A stretch of DNA of 64,000 bases from Maridesulfovibrio hydrothermalis AM13 = DSM 14728 (GCF_000331025.1 NC_020055.1:1830370-1894369); one strand, 5' to 3'. Positions 54,403-63,407 are shown, counted from the stretch's first letter. Numbers and translations are program-made. The notes: generated by a model from the sequence alone, not told the origin.

Positions 54403-54511
54403 GCTGCTTTTTTCATAACCAATGATGGAATCCTCAATAATATTTTATATTGATGTAACCGGTCAGTTGCAAAAATAGTCTTTTGCCGGTTGGTTAGAAG
54501 GGAATAATCAT

Positions 54512-54543
54512 AAAAAACCGCCCTGAAATCAGGGCGGTTTTTT
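54512..54543. terminator. Bidirectional terminator
   Basis: AAAAAACCGCCCTGA and TCAGGGCGGTTTTTT form 15-bp arms around two bases, giving T runs on both strands. It separates the convergent membrane-protein and PEP-CTERM-like genes. Confidence 0.93.
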
Positions 54544-54561
54544 ATGAGGTTCACTACGAAG

Positions 54562-55101
54562 TTAAAGAGCAAATCTTTTTGCACCTGCCACAACTGTTAA
54601 TCCTGCTGCGGCGAGCAGCCACGTTGAAGCGATGGGAACAGGGGCGGGAACCTGAGCAAGGAAGCCGAGCTTGCCATTTGCATGCAGCACCTTGTGTCCA
54701 TGATAGCCCATGTGTTTAAAGCGTACTTTCCTCGGTTCAAACTCAATGTAAAACGCATCTTCAATAGTCTGCTGCCCGGGAATCGCTGTGTAGTCAAAAA
54801 CGGTTTGAGGCGTAAGCTCTGTGTATTCAGCAAGGCTGGGCAGTCCAGTTCCGGCATAGAATTTAACAGGTGTTCCACGATCAATACGTGTTATTACATC
54901 TGCCAGTGTAAAAGTAGAAGTTGCACTAAGATCCTTAAATCCGATAGATCCGAGATAATTGTTGTTTCCGAGTCTCCATGTCTTACCCTTGTTTTCCATT
55001 ACAAATCTGAAGCTGGCGGCGTGCGATAACGTACTTGAAAAAATAAGCATTGCAGCCGTCAGAATGATAACAAATAAAGTATTAACTGCTGTTAACTTCA
55101 T
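54562..55101 (-). CDS. Exported protein with PEP-CTERM-like sorting tail
   Basis: 179 residues. Signal peptide to about residue 28 (SSTLSHAASF), a ~120-residue beta-rich domain (SATSTFTLADVITRID; PGQQTIEDAFYIEFEP) and a C terminus made of VPAPVPIASTWLLAAAGLTV, then VAGAKR and FAL. A VP-x-P motif, a hydrophobic helix and a basic end are the three parts of the PEP-CTERM/VPLPA-CTERM exosortase signals. The protein is probably anchored and processed by an exosortase encoded elsewhere. CAGGAGGA precedes the ATG. Confidence 0.7.
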   Translation of the reverse strand: MKLTAVNTLFVIILTAAMLIFSSTLSHAASFRFVMENKGKTWRLGNNNYLGSIGFKDLSATSTFTLADVITRIDRGTPVKFYAGTGLPSLAEYTELTPQTVFDYTAIPGQQTIEDAFYIEFEPRKVRFKHMGYHGHKVLHANGKLGFLAQVPAPVPIASTWLLAAAGLTVVAGAKRFAL

Positions 55102-55407
55102 TTTATCCTCCTGCGGCTTTATAAAATTATTTTAAATAATTAAAGTAAGATACATCATACATCCCTATTAATAAGGTAATAGCAGGAAAGTGAAAGTCAA
55201 TGCAGGGCAATTGGCATGAAGATTAAGGGTCATAAATATCAGGATATAATAGTAATGATTTTTAGTATTAATTTGAAACTTGTTCCCAGGCATTCATATA
55301 ATTAACAGTTTTGAAAGTAAGAAAATTTTGTCAGCGTAATTTGCTCTTTGTTGGTACTTGGCTTTAAACTTCCCATGCTTATGAAACTGCCGTTTCTTGA
55401 GAAGTAA
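55102..55407. other. AT-rich intergenic region
   Basis: 306 bases between the CofD-like stop and the PEP-CTERM-like start, both on the minus strand. It must hold the promoter of the latter. I see no gene or clear hairpin. Confidence 0.5.
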
Positions 55408-56595
55408 TCAAGTCAGGGAAAGCAGTGCTTTTGAAAGCAGTGCGGGGTCCAGATGCGGCGTACTTTTTTCACTGATAAGTTCGCAGTCGATGACCTGAAT
55501 TCCAAGTTTGTTTATCTCAGCTTTATTTACGCCTCCGGGATAAAGGCCATTAACAGAATCCAGCAGTATAAAATTAAGAACATCCTTTGTGGAAATATTT
55601 TCAGGATCATCTTTGCGGAGGTAACAAAGAAGCTTGTGTATCTGGTCTGTGAGGGAATGACATTTCAATTCGGGATCATTCCCTGTATTGGGGGTGAATA
55701 TTTTAGGGCATTTATTAGTTTTGATCGCATTTCCAATGCCTTGAGGGAGCAGATTAGCAACCACGCTGGAGTAAAAACTGCCTACCGGATAGCAGATGAG
55801 TTCCGCGCTTCTGATAAGTTCTTTTAACTTCTCACGGATTTCAACTCGGCATAAAGTGGAATCTTCAAGGTTTTTTGCCAGCCATAATTCTTTGATGCCT
55901 GAAGCCAGAGGGCGCGCCTCTTTGCCGGTAAGCAGGTGTTGTCCCACCACAAAGCTTCCATCATCAAGCTCCGCCGCCAGATGCAGATCCTCGTTCACTG
56001 TTGCACGGACAATTCCTTTCACCTCGACCAGTTTGGAAAAAATATAAATAACAGGGTCAATATGCCGGCGGTTGGCAATATAACCAGCGGTAAGTATGAT
56101 ATTTCCGATGCTTGCGCCGCGAAGATCAAAGTCGTCCATGATTTCGGAGAACTGTATAAAGTGGTTGCGGATGATTTTACGCATGGGAGCAGGAATGTCG
56201 CGGACCAGTGGATGTTCACTGGCTTTCATCAGGTCAAATTCAGCTCTGAGCGTTGCATCATCTGCTGTTTCGGGCAGTCGATAAGAAAATAATTTGTATA
56301 TTTCCGGGTTTCCCAGAACTGATTGATCAGCGAGAGCCATGAGCCTGCTGCGGATATCTCCTACAGCCAGCATTTTGAATTTATTGCGGATAACAGCTGA
56401 GCTTCCCCCTGAATCAAAGGGAGTTATGATGTGGATAGTGTTATGTGTGTATTGGGTCAGTTCTGTGGAGGTCTGTTTCATGGCAGTTCCACCGCTGAAA
56501 AAAAGAATTCGTGGACCCAAGTCCGGAGTTCTTCTGTAACGCTCCAGCTTGATCCAGTCTGGAACTCCGACTTCCCTTTCGATTTTGATTCGCAT
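55408..56595 (-). CDS. GAK system CofD-like protein
   Basis: 395 residues from the ATG at 56595 (AGGAAA upstream). CofD fold: ILFFSGGTAMKQT, TPFDSGGSSAVIRNKF, AVGDIRSRLMALAD, YPVGSFYSSVVANLLPQG and KIFTPNTGNDPELK. Last gene of the GAK-like cluster, 96 bases after the HprK-related gene. Relatives transfer a phospho-acyl group (CofD) or bind nucleotide sugars (YvcK); activity here unknown. A paralogue lies at 47955-49097. Confidence 0.88.
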   Translation of the reverse strand: MRIKIEREVGVPDWIKLERYRRTPDLGPRILFFSGGTAMKQTSTELTQYTHNTIHIITPFDSGGSSAVIRNKFKMLAVGDIRSRLMALADQSVLGNPEIYKLFSYRLPETADDATLRAEFDLMKASEHPLVRDIPAPMRKIIRNHFIQFSEIMDDFDLRGASIGNIILTAGYIANRRHIDPVIYIFSKLVEVKGIVRATVNEDLHLAAELDDGSFVVGQHLLTGKEARPLASGIKELWLAKNLEDSTLCRVEIREKLKELIRSAELICYPVGSFYSSVVANLLPQGIGNAIKTNKCPKIFTPNTGNDPELKCHSLTDQIHKLLCYLRKDDPENISTKDVLNFILLDSVNGLYPGGVNKAEINKLGIQVIDCELISEKSTPHLDPALLSKALLSLT

Positions 56596-56691
56596 GACGC
56601 TTTCCTGATGGCAGATGATCTGCAACGGATCATATGCCGATTAAATAAAGCCGCCCCGCTTAAATTCAGTGGAACACGGCTTGATAAACTA

Positions 56692-57783
56692 CTACTGAAT
56701 AATGCCTTCCTGCATGAATTTCAGGCAGGCATCGGCAGCTTTATCGAAATCAACACCGCCGCTGATTTCAATAATAGTGGTTCTTGACAGAATATCAGCA
56801 TACGCGTCAACATCAGGATCATTTTCTTTTTCAGGACTTGAGGGCAGGTAGAAGAGTCCTGTACCTTTCATAAAAGCTGGCAGCAGGTCTTTGCGCTGAG
56901 CCGGATCTATTATCTGGATGCTGGTTGTCTTCTGGCCTCTCTGCCAGTTGAGGATGACCAGTCCATTCATGGGCGCGCGCAGGATAAATTTATTTTTACC
57001 GAAGCATTCGTCGATAAGGGCATCATATTTATGTTCCAGCTCCCAAAGTTCTTCTTCAGGCAGGGCCTTGAATTTCGCCTTGTCTTTCTCGGGTACTATG
57101 CAATCCAGATCTGGGTTGTTCAGTGCGGTGCCGGGGTTGATACGGGGGTGTTTGGCAACTCCGTTTAGCGTTATGGTCTTACCGTTTTCTTCAATCATGA
57201 CCCGGTCATTGCTGAGGAAGGTCGTTCCGCGGCTCATAAGATGCAGGGCGAGGGTTGATTTACCCATGCCAGAAAAACCTGCGATTGCGATTGCGCGACC
57301 GTTCCTGATAACTCCGGCTGCGTGGCCAAGGAGGCTGCCTGTGTTCAGTTTATATTCAATGAAGCGGTTGTTGATAAAATTGATGACCTGATTCAAGTTT
57401 TCAACACAGGGGCCTACGGCAATATTTTCATCATCACCGAAGGCAAAAATTAATCCGGTCAATCGTTTATAAACTACGCGTCCATCACTTAAATCGGCGA
57501 ACTCTTCTTTTATTTTAGTTTTGCCCGGCTCCGGTTGCTTAACTGTATAATTCAGCCCCAGATCCACCGCAGGGCATTCGTGGGCGGTGATCAGGATATC
57601 ATTTCTGTCTGCGTCTATCAGAAATTCTTTGAAATAATTATTGAGGTCGGCTAGAAGCTTTGCACTGTTAACCTTTGTTTCAATTACGCAGCCTCCGAAA
57701 TTGATAAACAATGATTTGTCAGCCGGAAACTGCTTACGGTATGTTCTTACAATATCGGCTCTGGTAATATGGTTGCGGTTCAT
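56692..57783 (-). CDS. HprK-related kinase B, GAK system
   Basis: 363 residues. The P-loop AGFSGMGKSTLALHLMSRG lies near residue 170; it is followed by FLSNDRVMIEENG, as in HPr kinase/phosphorylase (which has a Walker A and an Asp/Arg pair to phosphorylate a serine in HPr). The N-terminal ~150 residues differ from true HprK. Predicted role: ATP-dependent phosphorylation of a protein partner or small molecule. The start overlaps the ATP-grasp stop by one base (TAATG), so the two are coupled. Confidence 0.88.
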   Translation of the reverse strand: MNRNHITRADIVRTYRKQFPADKSLFINFGGCVIETKVNSAKLLADLNNYFKEFLIDADRNDILITAHECPAVDLGLNYTVKQPEPGKTKIKEEFADLSDGRVVYKRLTGLIFAFGDDENIAVGPCVENLNQVINFINNRFIEYKLNTGSLLGHAAGVIRNGRAIAIAGFSGMGKSTLALHLMSRGTTFLSNDRVMIEENGKTITLNGVAKHPRINPGTALNNPDLDCIVPEKDKAKFKALPEEELWELEHKYDALIDECFGKNKFILRAPMNGLVILNWQRGQKTTSIQIIDPAQRKDLLPAFMKGTGLFYLPSSPEKENDPDVDAYADILSRTTIIEISGGVDFDKAADACLKFMQEGIIQ

Positions 57784-58655
57784 TATTGTACCTTTTTGAT
57801 TACAAAATCCACGTAAAGGGAAGCAGCATCTATGCCGCGAGCGTTAAGCAGTCCCCGAAAACCTCCGAAGGCCGATACTTCAAATATGAAAGGGCCGTCA
57901 TCGGTAATGGCAACATCTACGCAAGTGAAGTCAAGGTTGAAAATGGCCTGCGCTTTCTGCGCCAGATCGATTATTTCCTGCGGAGGATCAACCGGAGCGT
58001 ACCTGCCGCCGTTCACGGTGGTTGTGTTCCATGAATCCGTGGTTTTGCAGCGGGCGTAGGTAGTCAGGTATTTCCCACCGAGAAAAACGATACCCAGATC
58101 ACTGTCTTTGAGATCGATAGTTTTCTGGATGTACATGGTTTTATATTCTTTGCTGTATTCTTCGATGGTTTTGCGTGCATCAGGGCCGGGTTTAAGCACA
58201 AACATGCCTCGAGCCTTAGTGCTGTAGAGAGGTTTAAATACCGCTTCTCCATATTCTTCGACCGCTGCAAGTGCGTGGTTTACATCTTCTGTAATGGTGG
58301 TTGGCGGCATGGGGATGTCGCCCAGTTGCAGGGATATGGTGCAGGTCAGTCTGTCCAGTACTCTGAGGATAGAGCAGGGCGAGGAGAATATTTTCACCCC
58401 GCGCCCTTCAAGAAGACGCAGAATTTCAAGACGGTCCAGCAGGTCCGGAGAATATTGCTTGCCGATTTTTTTAATTATGAGTGCGTCAAATGTTGATAGA
58501 TCGTGGCCTTCGATCATAGCTTTACCTGACGGGAGGTCCAGACGGAGGTTCTGCATTTCAAAGAGCAGTTTTTCCTGACATGTTTTATCTGCAACAGCCT
58601 TTGCAAGCTGCTCGGATGACCACGCGCCTTTGATGCCGATTACGCCTATTTTCAT
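57783..58655 (-). CDS. ATP-grasp enzyme, GAK system (RimK-like)
   Basis: 290 residues with RimK-type ATP-grasp pattern: ALIIKKIGKQYSP, SPCSILRVLDRLTC, AVFKPLYSTKARGMFVLKPG (ATP-lysine and glycine loop), YIQKTIDLKDSDLGIVFLGGKYLTTYAR, FNLDFTCVDVAI and FIFEVSAFGGFRGL with metal-binding Glu. It should join a carboxylate to an amine or thiol using ATP. CAGGAGAAGG lies upstream of the ATG. Confidence 0.88.
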   Translation of the reverse strand: MKIGVIGIKGAWSSEQLAKAVADKTCQEKLLFEMQNLRLDLPSGKAMIEGHDLSTFDALIIKKIGKQYSPDLLDRLEILRLLEGRGVKIFSSPCSILRVLDRLTCTISLQLGDIPMPPTTITEDVNHALAAVEEYGEAVFKPLYSTKARGMFVLKPGPDARKTIEEYSKEYKTMYIQKTIDLKDSDLGIVFLGGKYLTTYARCKTTDSWNTTTVNGGRYAPVDPPQEIIDLAQKAQAIFNLDFTCVDVAITDDGPFIFEVSAFGGFRGLLNARGIDAASLYVDFVIKKVQ

Positions 58656-58679
58656 AGCTGAAACCTTCTCCTGCTGTGG

Positions 58680-60338
58680 TTAATAATGAAGAATATCTTC
58701 AGGCAGAATGAAATTTTCCCATTTGCCGTTGTAGCGATTCACTTTTTCAAGAAGGAACATAGAGCGGTTGAACATTTCCTTTGCAAATGCGTAGTTAAAT
58801 TCAAAACGGGTGGAGGTGTAAAATGAACGGGCCAGTGCCAGAGCTAAACGGGCCTGCCATGTCGGATCATTATTCTCCTGCGCAAATTCTTCAGCAAAGT
58901 TGTAGAACCGGGTGATTACAGAATTGATTTTATTTCTGATGGGCCGGTCAAATACAGGCATGCGGAAACTGGAGACCATAAAAACTGATGCATCCTGAAT
59001 GTAGTCAAAGTTTCTTGAGCGGTAAAGATCGATGAATCTGATCCTTTCATCCGCGTTGGTATAAACTACATTGTTACAGTTGAAGTCACCGTGAATAAAG
59101 ACAGTGAATGGAGCAGGTATTAAGCTCTCTATAGCCATGCATTCATTAATAAGCTCTTCAGATGAAACAATTTCTGCTGTCCCCAGCTGCCTTGCATTGC
59201 GATGGAATTCAGGGTGTACTTGAAGCACACCGTTTCGGCGCGATTTCAGCTGTTCCATGAAAGTTGTCTGGAGCGGGCCGTCTTTTTTGGTTGTTCCCCA
59301 GATATGACGCAAAGTCTGTTCAAGCGTGAACAGCGCATTTTCGAGATCTGCATCATCAGAGGTAAGGATCATAGTATCCAGAGTGCAGCCGGGCAGGAAT
59401 TCAACCAGCATGGAGCCTTTGTTTTCATCAGTGTTTTCCTGAAAACCGAAAACTTCGGGAACCATACCCGGAAAATTGTTGTTCCAGATTTCGAGGTTGT
59501 TGCGTTCCAGTTTGATTTTATCAAGGTTGCCTTCTTTATAGATACTTCCCTGAGCAACCGGAGGACCGTCTTCTTTCTCTTTCCCTTTGGCCTGAACATG
59601 GCCGATTCGGCAGCCGGAACGCGATCCCCATATTCCCTGAAAGTCGATATCTGAAAACGAGCCGTCATAGCCGGAGACACTCAAGGTCTGCTGCAATGAT
59701 TCGAACTGTTCAATCTTGATGCGCTCCCCGAGGATGGAAAAAATGATCGCCTCCCCGATATTAAGCAGGGAGTCGCCAATTCTTTCAAGGTAGCGGAAAA
59801 TAAAGAGCACAGTCACAAGGTCGGGAATATTTTTGCCACTGCCCATCTCGGCCATGATCCTGTTGAAATTGTCCTTGTAAAGAGAATCAAGCTGATATTC
59901 AGATTTGCAGATTTCAAGTGCCAGAGGCATGTCATCCTCAATAAATCCGCCGATGATTTTTTCGGTGGTTTCCTCTATAATGTCGAAGGCTTCCGGGCAT
60001 TCAAACCGGTTAACAAAAGCCTTGTCCTCAAGGTAGGCCATTTGTTTTACGATGTTGACGCAATAGTCGCCGATGCGTTCAAGGTTAACAGAGGATACCT
60101 GTATGGCTCTGATCTTATTGAGAAGATTTTTATCTAGATCTTTATCAATATTAATGCGTGAGTAGCATTTGTTTTCGATTACGGTTTTCAGGTTATCAAT
60201 ATAGTCATCGCGTGAGGTTATCTTGCGGAAAAGCGAACGGGAGGGAGAGGCAACGAATTCCCGTGTTGCTTTAATCTGATTCAGAACCTCAATGATGAGA
60301 AACTTAAAATTTTCGTCTAAACCTTCGAATGTAAGCAT
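58680..60338 (-). CDS. PhoU domain fused to an aminoglycoside-phosphotransferase-like kinase
   Basis: 552 residues. The first ~210 are two PhoU-type three-helix repeats (SVNLERIGDYCVNIVKQM and FRYLERIGDSLLNIGEAI, each with the E-R-x-x-D metal site). The rest is an APH/choline-kinase-like fold: GSMLVEFLPGC (hinge), VFIHGDFNCNNVVYTN (catalytic Brenner-type HGDxxxxN) and IRFIDLYRSRNFDYIQDAS (metal-binding Asp). PhoU proteins link phosphate supply to other systems; the fusion suggests phosphate-dependent control of a small-molecule kinase. It starts two bases after the amphi-Trp gene. Confidence 0.88.
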   Translation of the reverse strand: MLTFEGLDENFKFLIIEVLNQIKATREFVASPSRSLFRKITSRDDYIDNLKTVIENKCYSRINIDKDLDKNLLNKIRAIQVSSVNLERIGDYCVNIVKQMAYLEDKAFVNRFECPEAFDIIEETTEKIIGGFIEDDMPLALEICKSEYQLDSLYKDNFNRIMAEMGSGKNIPDLVTVLFIFRYLERIGDSLLNIGEAIIFSILGERIKIEQFESLQQTLSVSGYDGSFSDIDFQGIWGSRSGCRIGHVQAKGKEKEDGPPVAQGSIYKEGNLDKIKLERNNLEIWNNNFPGMVPEVFGFQENTDENKGSMLVEFLPGCTLDTMILTSDDADLENALFTLEQTLRHIWGTTKKDGPLQTTFMEQLKSRRNGVLQVHPEFHRNARQLGTAEIVSSEELINECMAIESLIPAPFTVFIHGDFNCNNVVYTNADERIRFIDLYRSRNFDYIQDASVFMVSSFRMPVFDRPIRNKINSVITRFYNFAEEFAQENNDPTWQARLALALARSFYTSTRFEFNYAFAKEMFNRSMFLLEKVNRYNGKWENFILPEDILHY

Positions 60339-60340
60339 AA

Positions 60341-60613
60341 TTATGAATTGACTCTGATTGTTTTAGCTGTTTGGTTTTCATCGCGGCAGGATTCTTTCCA
60401 GGAAATTTTGATGGCGATTTTGTTGTTCTTATCTTTTCTTTTCGCTTTGACAGAAAAGTTAAGCAACCCCTTCGGGATCAGTTCAATTTCATCACCATTG
60501 GTGGAAAGACTTATTTTTCCGCTATCGAATCCATCCACAAGGGAATTTAAGAATCGGCGGATAGTTTCAGAATCCTGAAGGGATTCAAATACAAATTTTT
60601 TCTCAACAGACAT
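60341..60613 (-). CDS. Amphi-Trp domain protein, 90 aa
   Basis: Small protein with the amphi-Trp pattern: FLNSLVDGFDSGKISLSTNGDEIELIPKGL region, then alternating hydrophobic beta strands ending in AIKISWKE, whose Trp names the domain. The domain is recurrent beside GAK-system genes. No catalytic residues; probably a partner or carrier for the enzymes. ATG with GGGGAA upstream. Confidence 0.85.
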   Translation of the reverse strand: MSVEKKFVFESLQDSETIRRFLNSLVDGFDSGKISLSTNGDEIELIPKGLLNFSVKAKRKDKNNKIAIKISWKESCRDENQTAKTIRVNS

Positions 60614-60785
60614 GCTGGTTCCCCATGTTCCCGGCAGACTTATATATTATTTATCTGTGCGGGGTTGGATCGTTTCTGGTATATTTTCAGTTGTCTATCA
60701 CTGTTAGGCCGGATGGTACGTTGCAATAATATGAAGATTGCATGAAGACGAAGCAGCCTTTTGCTGTTTTATGGCCGTCCACTAG

Positions 60786-61928
60786 CTAACCGGCAAGTCT
60801 TTCGCGATACTGGGTGATGGCCGTTTGCCTGTCTATGCCTGCAACGATCAGTTTTTTTCTGATATTCAGGTCGTCCCATGCGGGCTGCAAACCTATTTCA
60901 CGCGCAGCTTTGGCAGGGTCTTGAGTGTCGAGCGGTTTAGTTTTTTCACTCATATGGCAGTCGTCTCCCATGAAAATGAGCAATTCGCGGCTTCCAGCCG
61001 GGCGGCTGTTATTTTGTTCATTAACAACCGAGATCAGAAATTCCGTGTAACGCTGTGACTGCGGATTCCATGCCTCAATACCGTCGACATCATACTTTGC
61101 AAGCAGGATAGGCCAGAATTCTTCAGGGTGCGGAATAACCACGCAACCGCCAAGGGAGCGGGCTTCTTCGATCACTTCAGTCGCTCTGTAGAAAAATTTA
61201 AGTGAAAAGTTAGCCTTAACCAGCAGCTTGATACCTTTAATGTAGGCTTGAACCCGATTGATAAGGTTGTCGCCGTATTTAGGGCGCAGTCCGTCAAAAT
61301 AGTTTTTGATCAGCTTGTTTTTGATGGATGATTTGGGGATGGATGACCAGTTTTCATCAAGCATGGTCTGCATTTTGGTTACGTATGCTTTAACCATTTT
61401 TACTAAATTCTCATCAGCACCTGTTTCACGGGCGGCAATATTAATACGCTCTTCATTGGGCTTGGTGATGGTATCCATGTATTCAAAAAGTTGTGATGAA
61501 CGGTATTTAAAAGTATGAGCGAGCATTGATTTGAGTACATCCGCATCTTTTACTTTTTCATTTTCAAAGTGCAGCAGTAATTGGACTTTCTGGTTGAACC
61601 CGCTGGCGTAGCAGTCAACCTCAACACCGGTATACGGACCGTAATTCATGAGTACATTATGCTGGGTCGGGATAAGCAGCTTGTCTGTTGCATTTGGAAA
61701 CATGGTTTCCACGCGTTGTGAAATCAGGTCAAGGGGGACGAATTCAGGATGCCAGTGTACGGCCAGCACTTTTTCCTGACGGGGATAAATTTTGGAGGGA
61801 GTTACAATCTGATCAACCTGCCAGTCGGCAAGTTCGGTGGAAATTACAGCTTGAAATAAGGCGCGTTCTTCATCAGTAATTTCGGGAGAAACGGTAACCG
61901 CTTCTGCGCATGATGTTGCTGTGTTCAT
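60786..61928 (-). CDS. PHP-like metal-dependent phosphoesterase, GAK cluster
   Basis: 380 residues. The order of metal-ligand motifs resembles the PHP family: VHWHPEF (HxH) near 56, TQHN, a Glu in GVEVDCY, LLLHFE, VIPHPEEFWP, GIEAWN and finally GDDCH (DxH-type) near 330. The central ~100 residues are helical. PHP proteins hydrolyse phosphate esters such as histidinol phosphate or DNA ends. Linked to kinases in this cluster, it may reverse phosphorylation. Nine bases after the XXXCH gene. Confidence 0.7.
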   Translation of the reverse strand: MNTATSCAEAVTVSPEITDEERALFQAVISTELADWQVDQIVTPSKIYPRQEKVLAVHWHPEFVPLDLISQRVETMFPNATDKLLIPTQHNVLMNYGPYTGVEVDCYASGFNQKVQLLLHFENEKVKDADVLKSMLAHTFKYRSSQLFEYMDTITKPNEERINIAARETGADENLVKMVKAYVTKMQTMLDENWSSIPKSSIKNKLIKNYFDGLRPKYGDNLINRVQAYIKGIKLLVKANFSLKFFYRATEVIEEARSLGGCVVIPHPEEFWPILLAKYDVDGIEAWNPQSQRYTEFLISVVNEQNNSRPAGSRELLIFMGDDCHMSEKTKPLDTQDPAKAAREIGLQPAWDDLNIRKKLIVAGIDRQTAITQYRERLAG

Positions 61929-61937
61929 TTTATATAC

Positions 61938-62510
61938 TCACTTATGCTGGGCGTGGCAGTGTGCTTTGATACTGTTTAATTCGTCACAGGCCTTATGTGC
62001 GGCTTTAAGATCTTCTGTATTGACAGCATCCTGAAAAGCGTCGCAGGCGGCAATGTATTCATCATAATAGTCATCACCGTAGCCTTCGTGTTCAACCATG
62101 AGATGGGAGTAGGCGATGAATTCTTTAACTGCTTCAGTCGGGGGCAGCGATCCGGCATGAATTGTTGAAAAAATAGTTTTGAAGGAAGATTTCATACGTT
62201 TTTTAAGTGATTTATATTTAAGCTTGCCCAATTCATCCGCATGGCTGGCGTTATCAATAACGGCTTCTATGCCATCAGGGCCTGTCGGAGAATATTGTAC
62301 AGGGGTGGATAAAGGTTTGGCGGTAACTTTAACAGCAGTGTGTCCGAATTCATTACGGATATTGATTTTCAGTTTTTTAAAACCTTCAATAACTACAAGG
62401 TAAGCATCGTCTTCAGATGCGCCGTGTTCAAGGGCATCGGCTATTTTACGCAAAAAATCAGGGAGTTCACTTTGGCTGATATGTTTTTTTATTTTACTTT
62501 TTTTTGCCAT
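61938..62510 (-). CDS. GAK system XXXCH protein
   Basis: 190 residues; ATG at 62510 with AGGAGA upstream. The N-terminal ELPDFLRKIADALEHG and following strands look like a relaxed amphi-Trp unit. The C terminus ends SIKAHCHAQHK, the xxxCH tail that gives the domain its name. First gene of the seven-gene cluster, so the promoter should lie in 62511-62810. Confidence 0.85.
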   Translation of the reverse strand: MAKKSKIKKHISQSELPDFLRKIADALEHGASEDDAYLVVIEGFKKLKINIRNEFGHTAVKVTAKPLSTPVQYSPTGPDGIEAVIDNASHADELGKLKYKSLKKRMKSSFKTIFSTIHAGSLPPTEAVKEFIAYSHLMVEHEGYGDDYYDEYIAACDAFQDAVNTEDLKAAHKACDELNSIKAHCHAQHK

Positions 62511-62870
62511 CAATCTTCTCCTGAGAGTTGAGCCGTGACAGGTGGACTTATTTTTTTGATAAATTATCCATGCTGGTTATATATGAAGAGAATATCATAA
62601 CAATTGCAGAGGAGTTACAGACTTGAAACTATCTGATATGTTTTGGTGGTAGTTAACCGCATATTTTTTTCATATGTTTAAGTACGCCTTGGAAGAATAA
62701 ACCCAAGCGGGCCGGTTTACCAGTATTTATTATCTACACTGATGTTTGCATGCTATCGTCTGGTGATGATTCATGCTTGCTCTGGGACAGATTGAAGTTT
62801 TGTCCAGAAAAAAAGCCGTAATCGATTGATTACGGCCAAAATATGTATTTCTAAACCTGTTATGGTGGAA
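62511..62870 (-). other. Intergenic region upstream of the GAK cluster
   Basis: 357 bases with the GAK promoter region and, at 62815-62836, the terminator of the HD gene. No open frame with a ribosome site seen. Confidence 0.5.
62805..62836 (-). terminator. HD-domain gene terminator
   Basis: GCCGTAATC and GATTACGGC flank four bases; on the minus strand a run of seven T follows at once. 34 bases after the HD gene stop. Confidence 0.9.
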
Positions 62871-63407
62871 TCAGTTTTCAGCAATGGCAAGCTCTTCCAG
62901 ATTTTTTCCGGTCTCCTGTTCAATGGCGGTTTTGATTCTTAGTGCCGTTTTTTTTCGTTGCTTTAGGTCTGAAACAGCCAGAGGGTCATCTGAATATGCC
63001 GCTATTTTATGATCGTACATGTAAATTACAGTAACCAGCTGGTCGCCTTTGACCAGTTTATCGGCAATAAAAACGATCTCTTTTTCAGTGACAAACGATC
63101 CTTCAGGGAAATCAATATCATTGTGTGCTTCAACAATTTCAGCGACCAGACCATATCCAAGTCCGCGCAGGATAGTTCCGCCCGTTGCAGCGTGATCTGC
63201 TTGCCCTTTCGCAATATCATGGAGCAGTGCACCGGCAGTGATAAGCGCGATATTCGGTCCCCGGTCACGCAGCCATTTTAGATCGCGTCCGATACGCAGT
63301 GCAACATCGCAGACCATGCGGGAATGGTTGATGACCGTTTCCGGCAGGTTTTGTGAGGCGAGTATAGTTTCACATTGCTCCGGGGTGGGGATATCAGGGT
63401 GTGTCAT
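62871..63407 (-). CDS. HD-domain phosphohydrolase
   Basis: 178 residues with the metal-site order INHSRMVCDVALRIG (first His), ALLHDIAKGQ (HD), EIVEAHNDID (His) and IFIADKLVKGDQ-type Asp. A small-molecule phosphohydrolase is expected. It is separated from the GAK cluster by a terminator, so membership of that system is unsupported. Confidence 0.88.
   Translation of the reverse strand: MTHPDIPTPEQCETILASQNLPETVINHSRMVCDVALRIGRDLKWLRDRGPNIALITAGALLHDIAKGQADHAATGGTILRGLGYGLVAEIVEAHNDIDFPEGSFVTEKEIVFIADKLVKGDQLVTVIYMYDHKIAAYSDDPLAVSDLKQRKKTALRIKTAIEQETGKNLEELAIAEN

Noticed and set aside
55200-55300. 29-codon plus-strand ORF
   Set aside because: No ribosome site, AT-rich, no pattern of a real protein.
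62871-63407. HD hydrolase as an eighth GAK gene
   Set aside because: A strong terminator and 357 bases separate it from the cluster; no other link seen.
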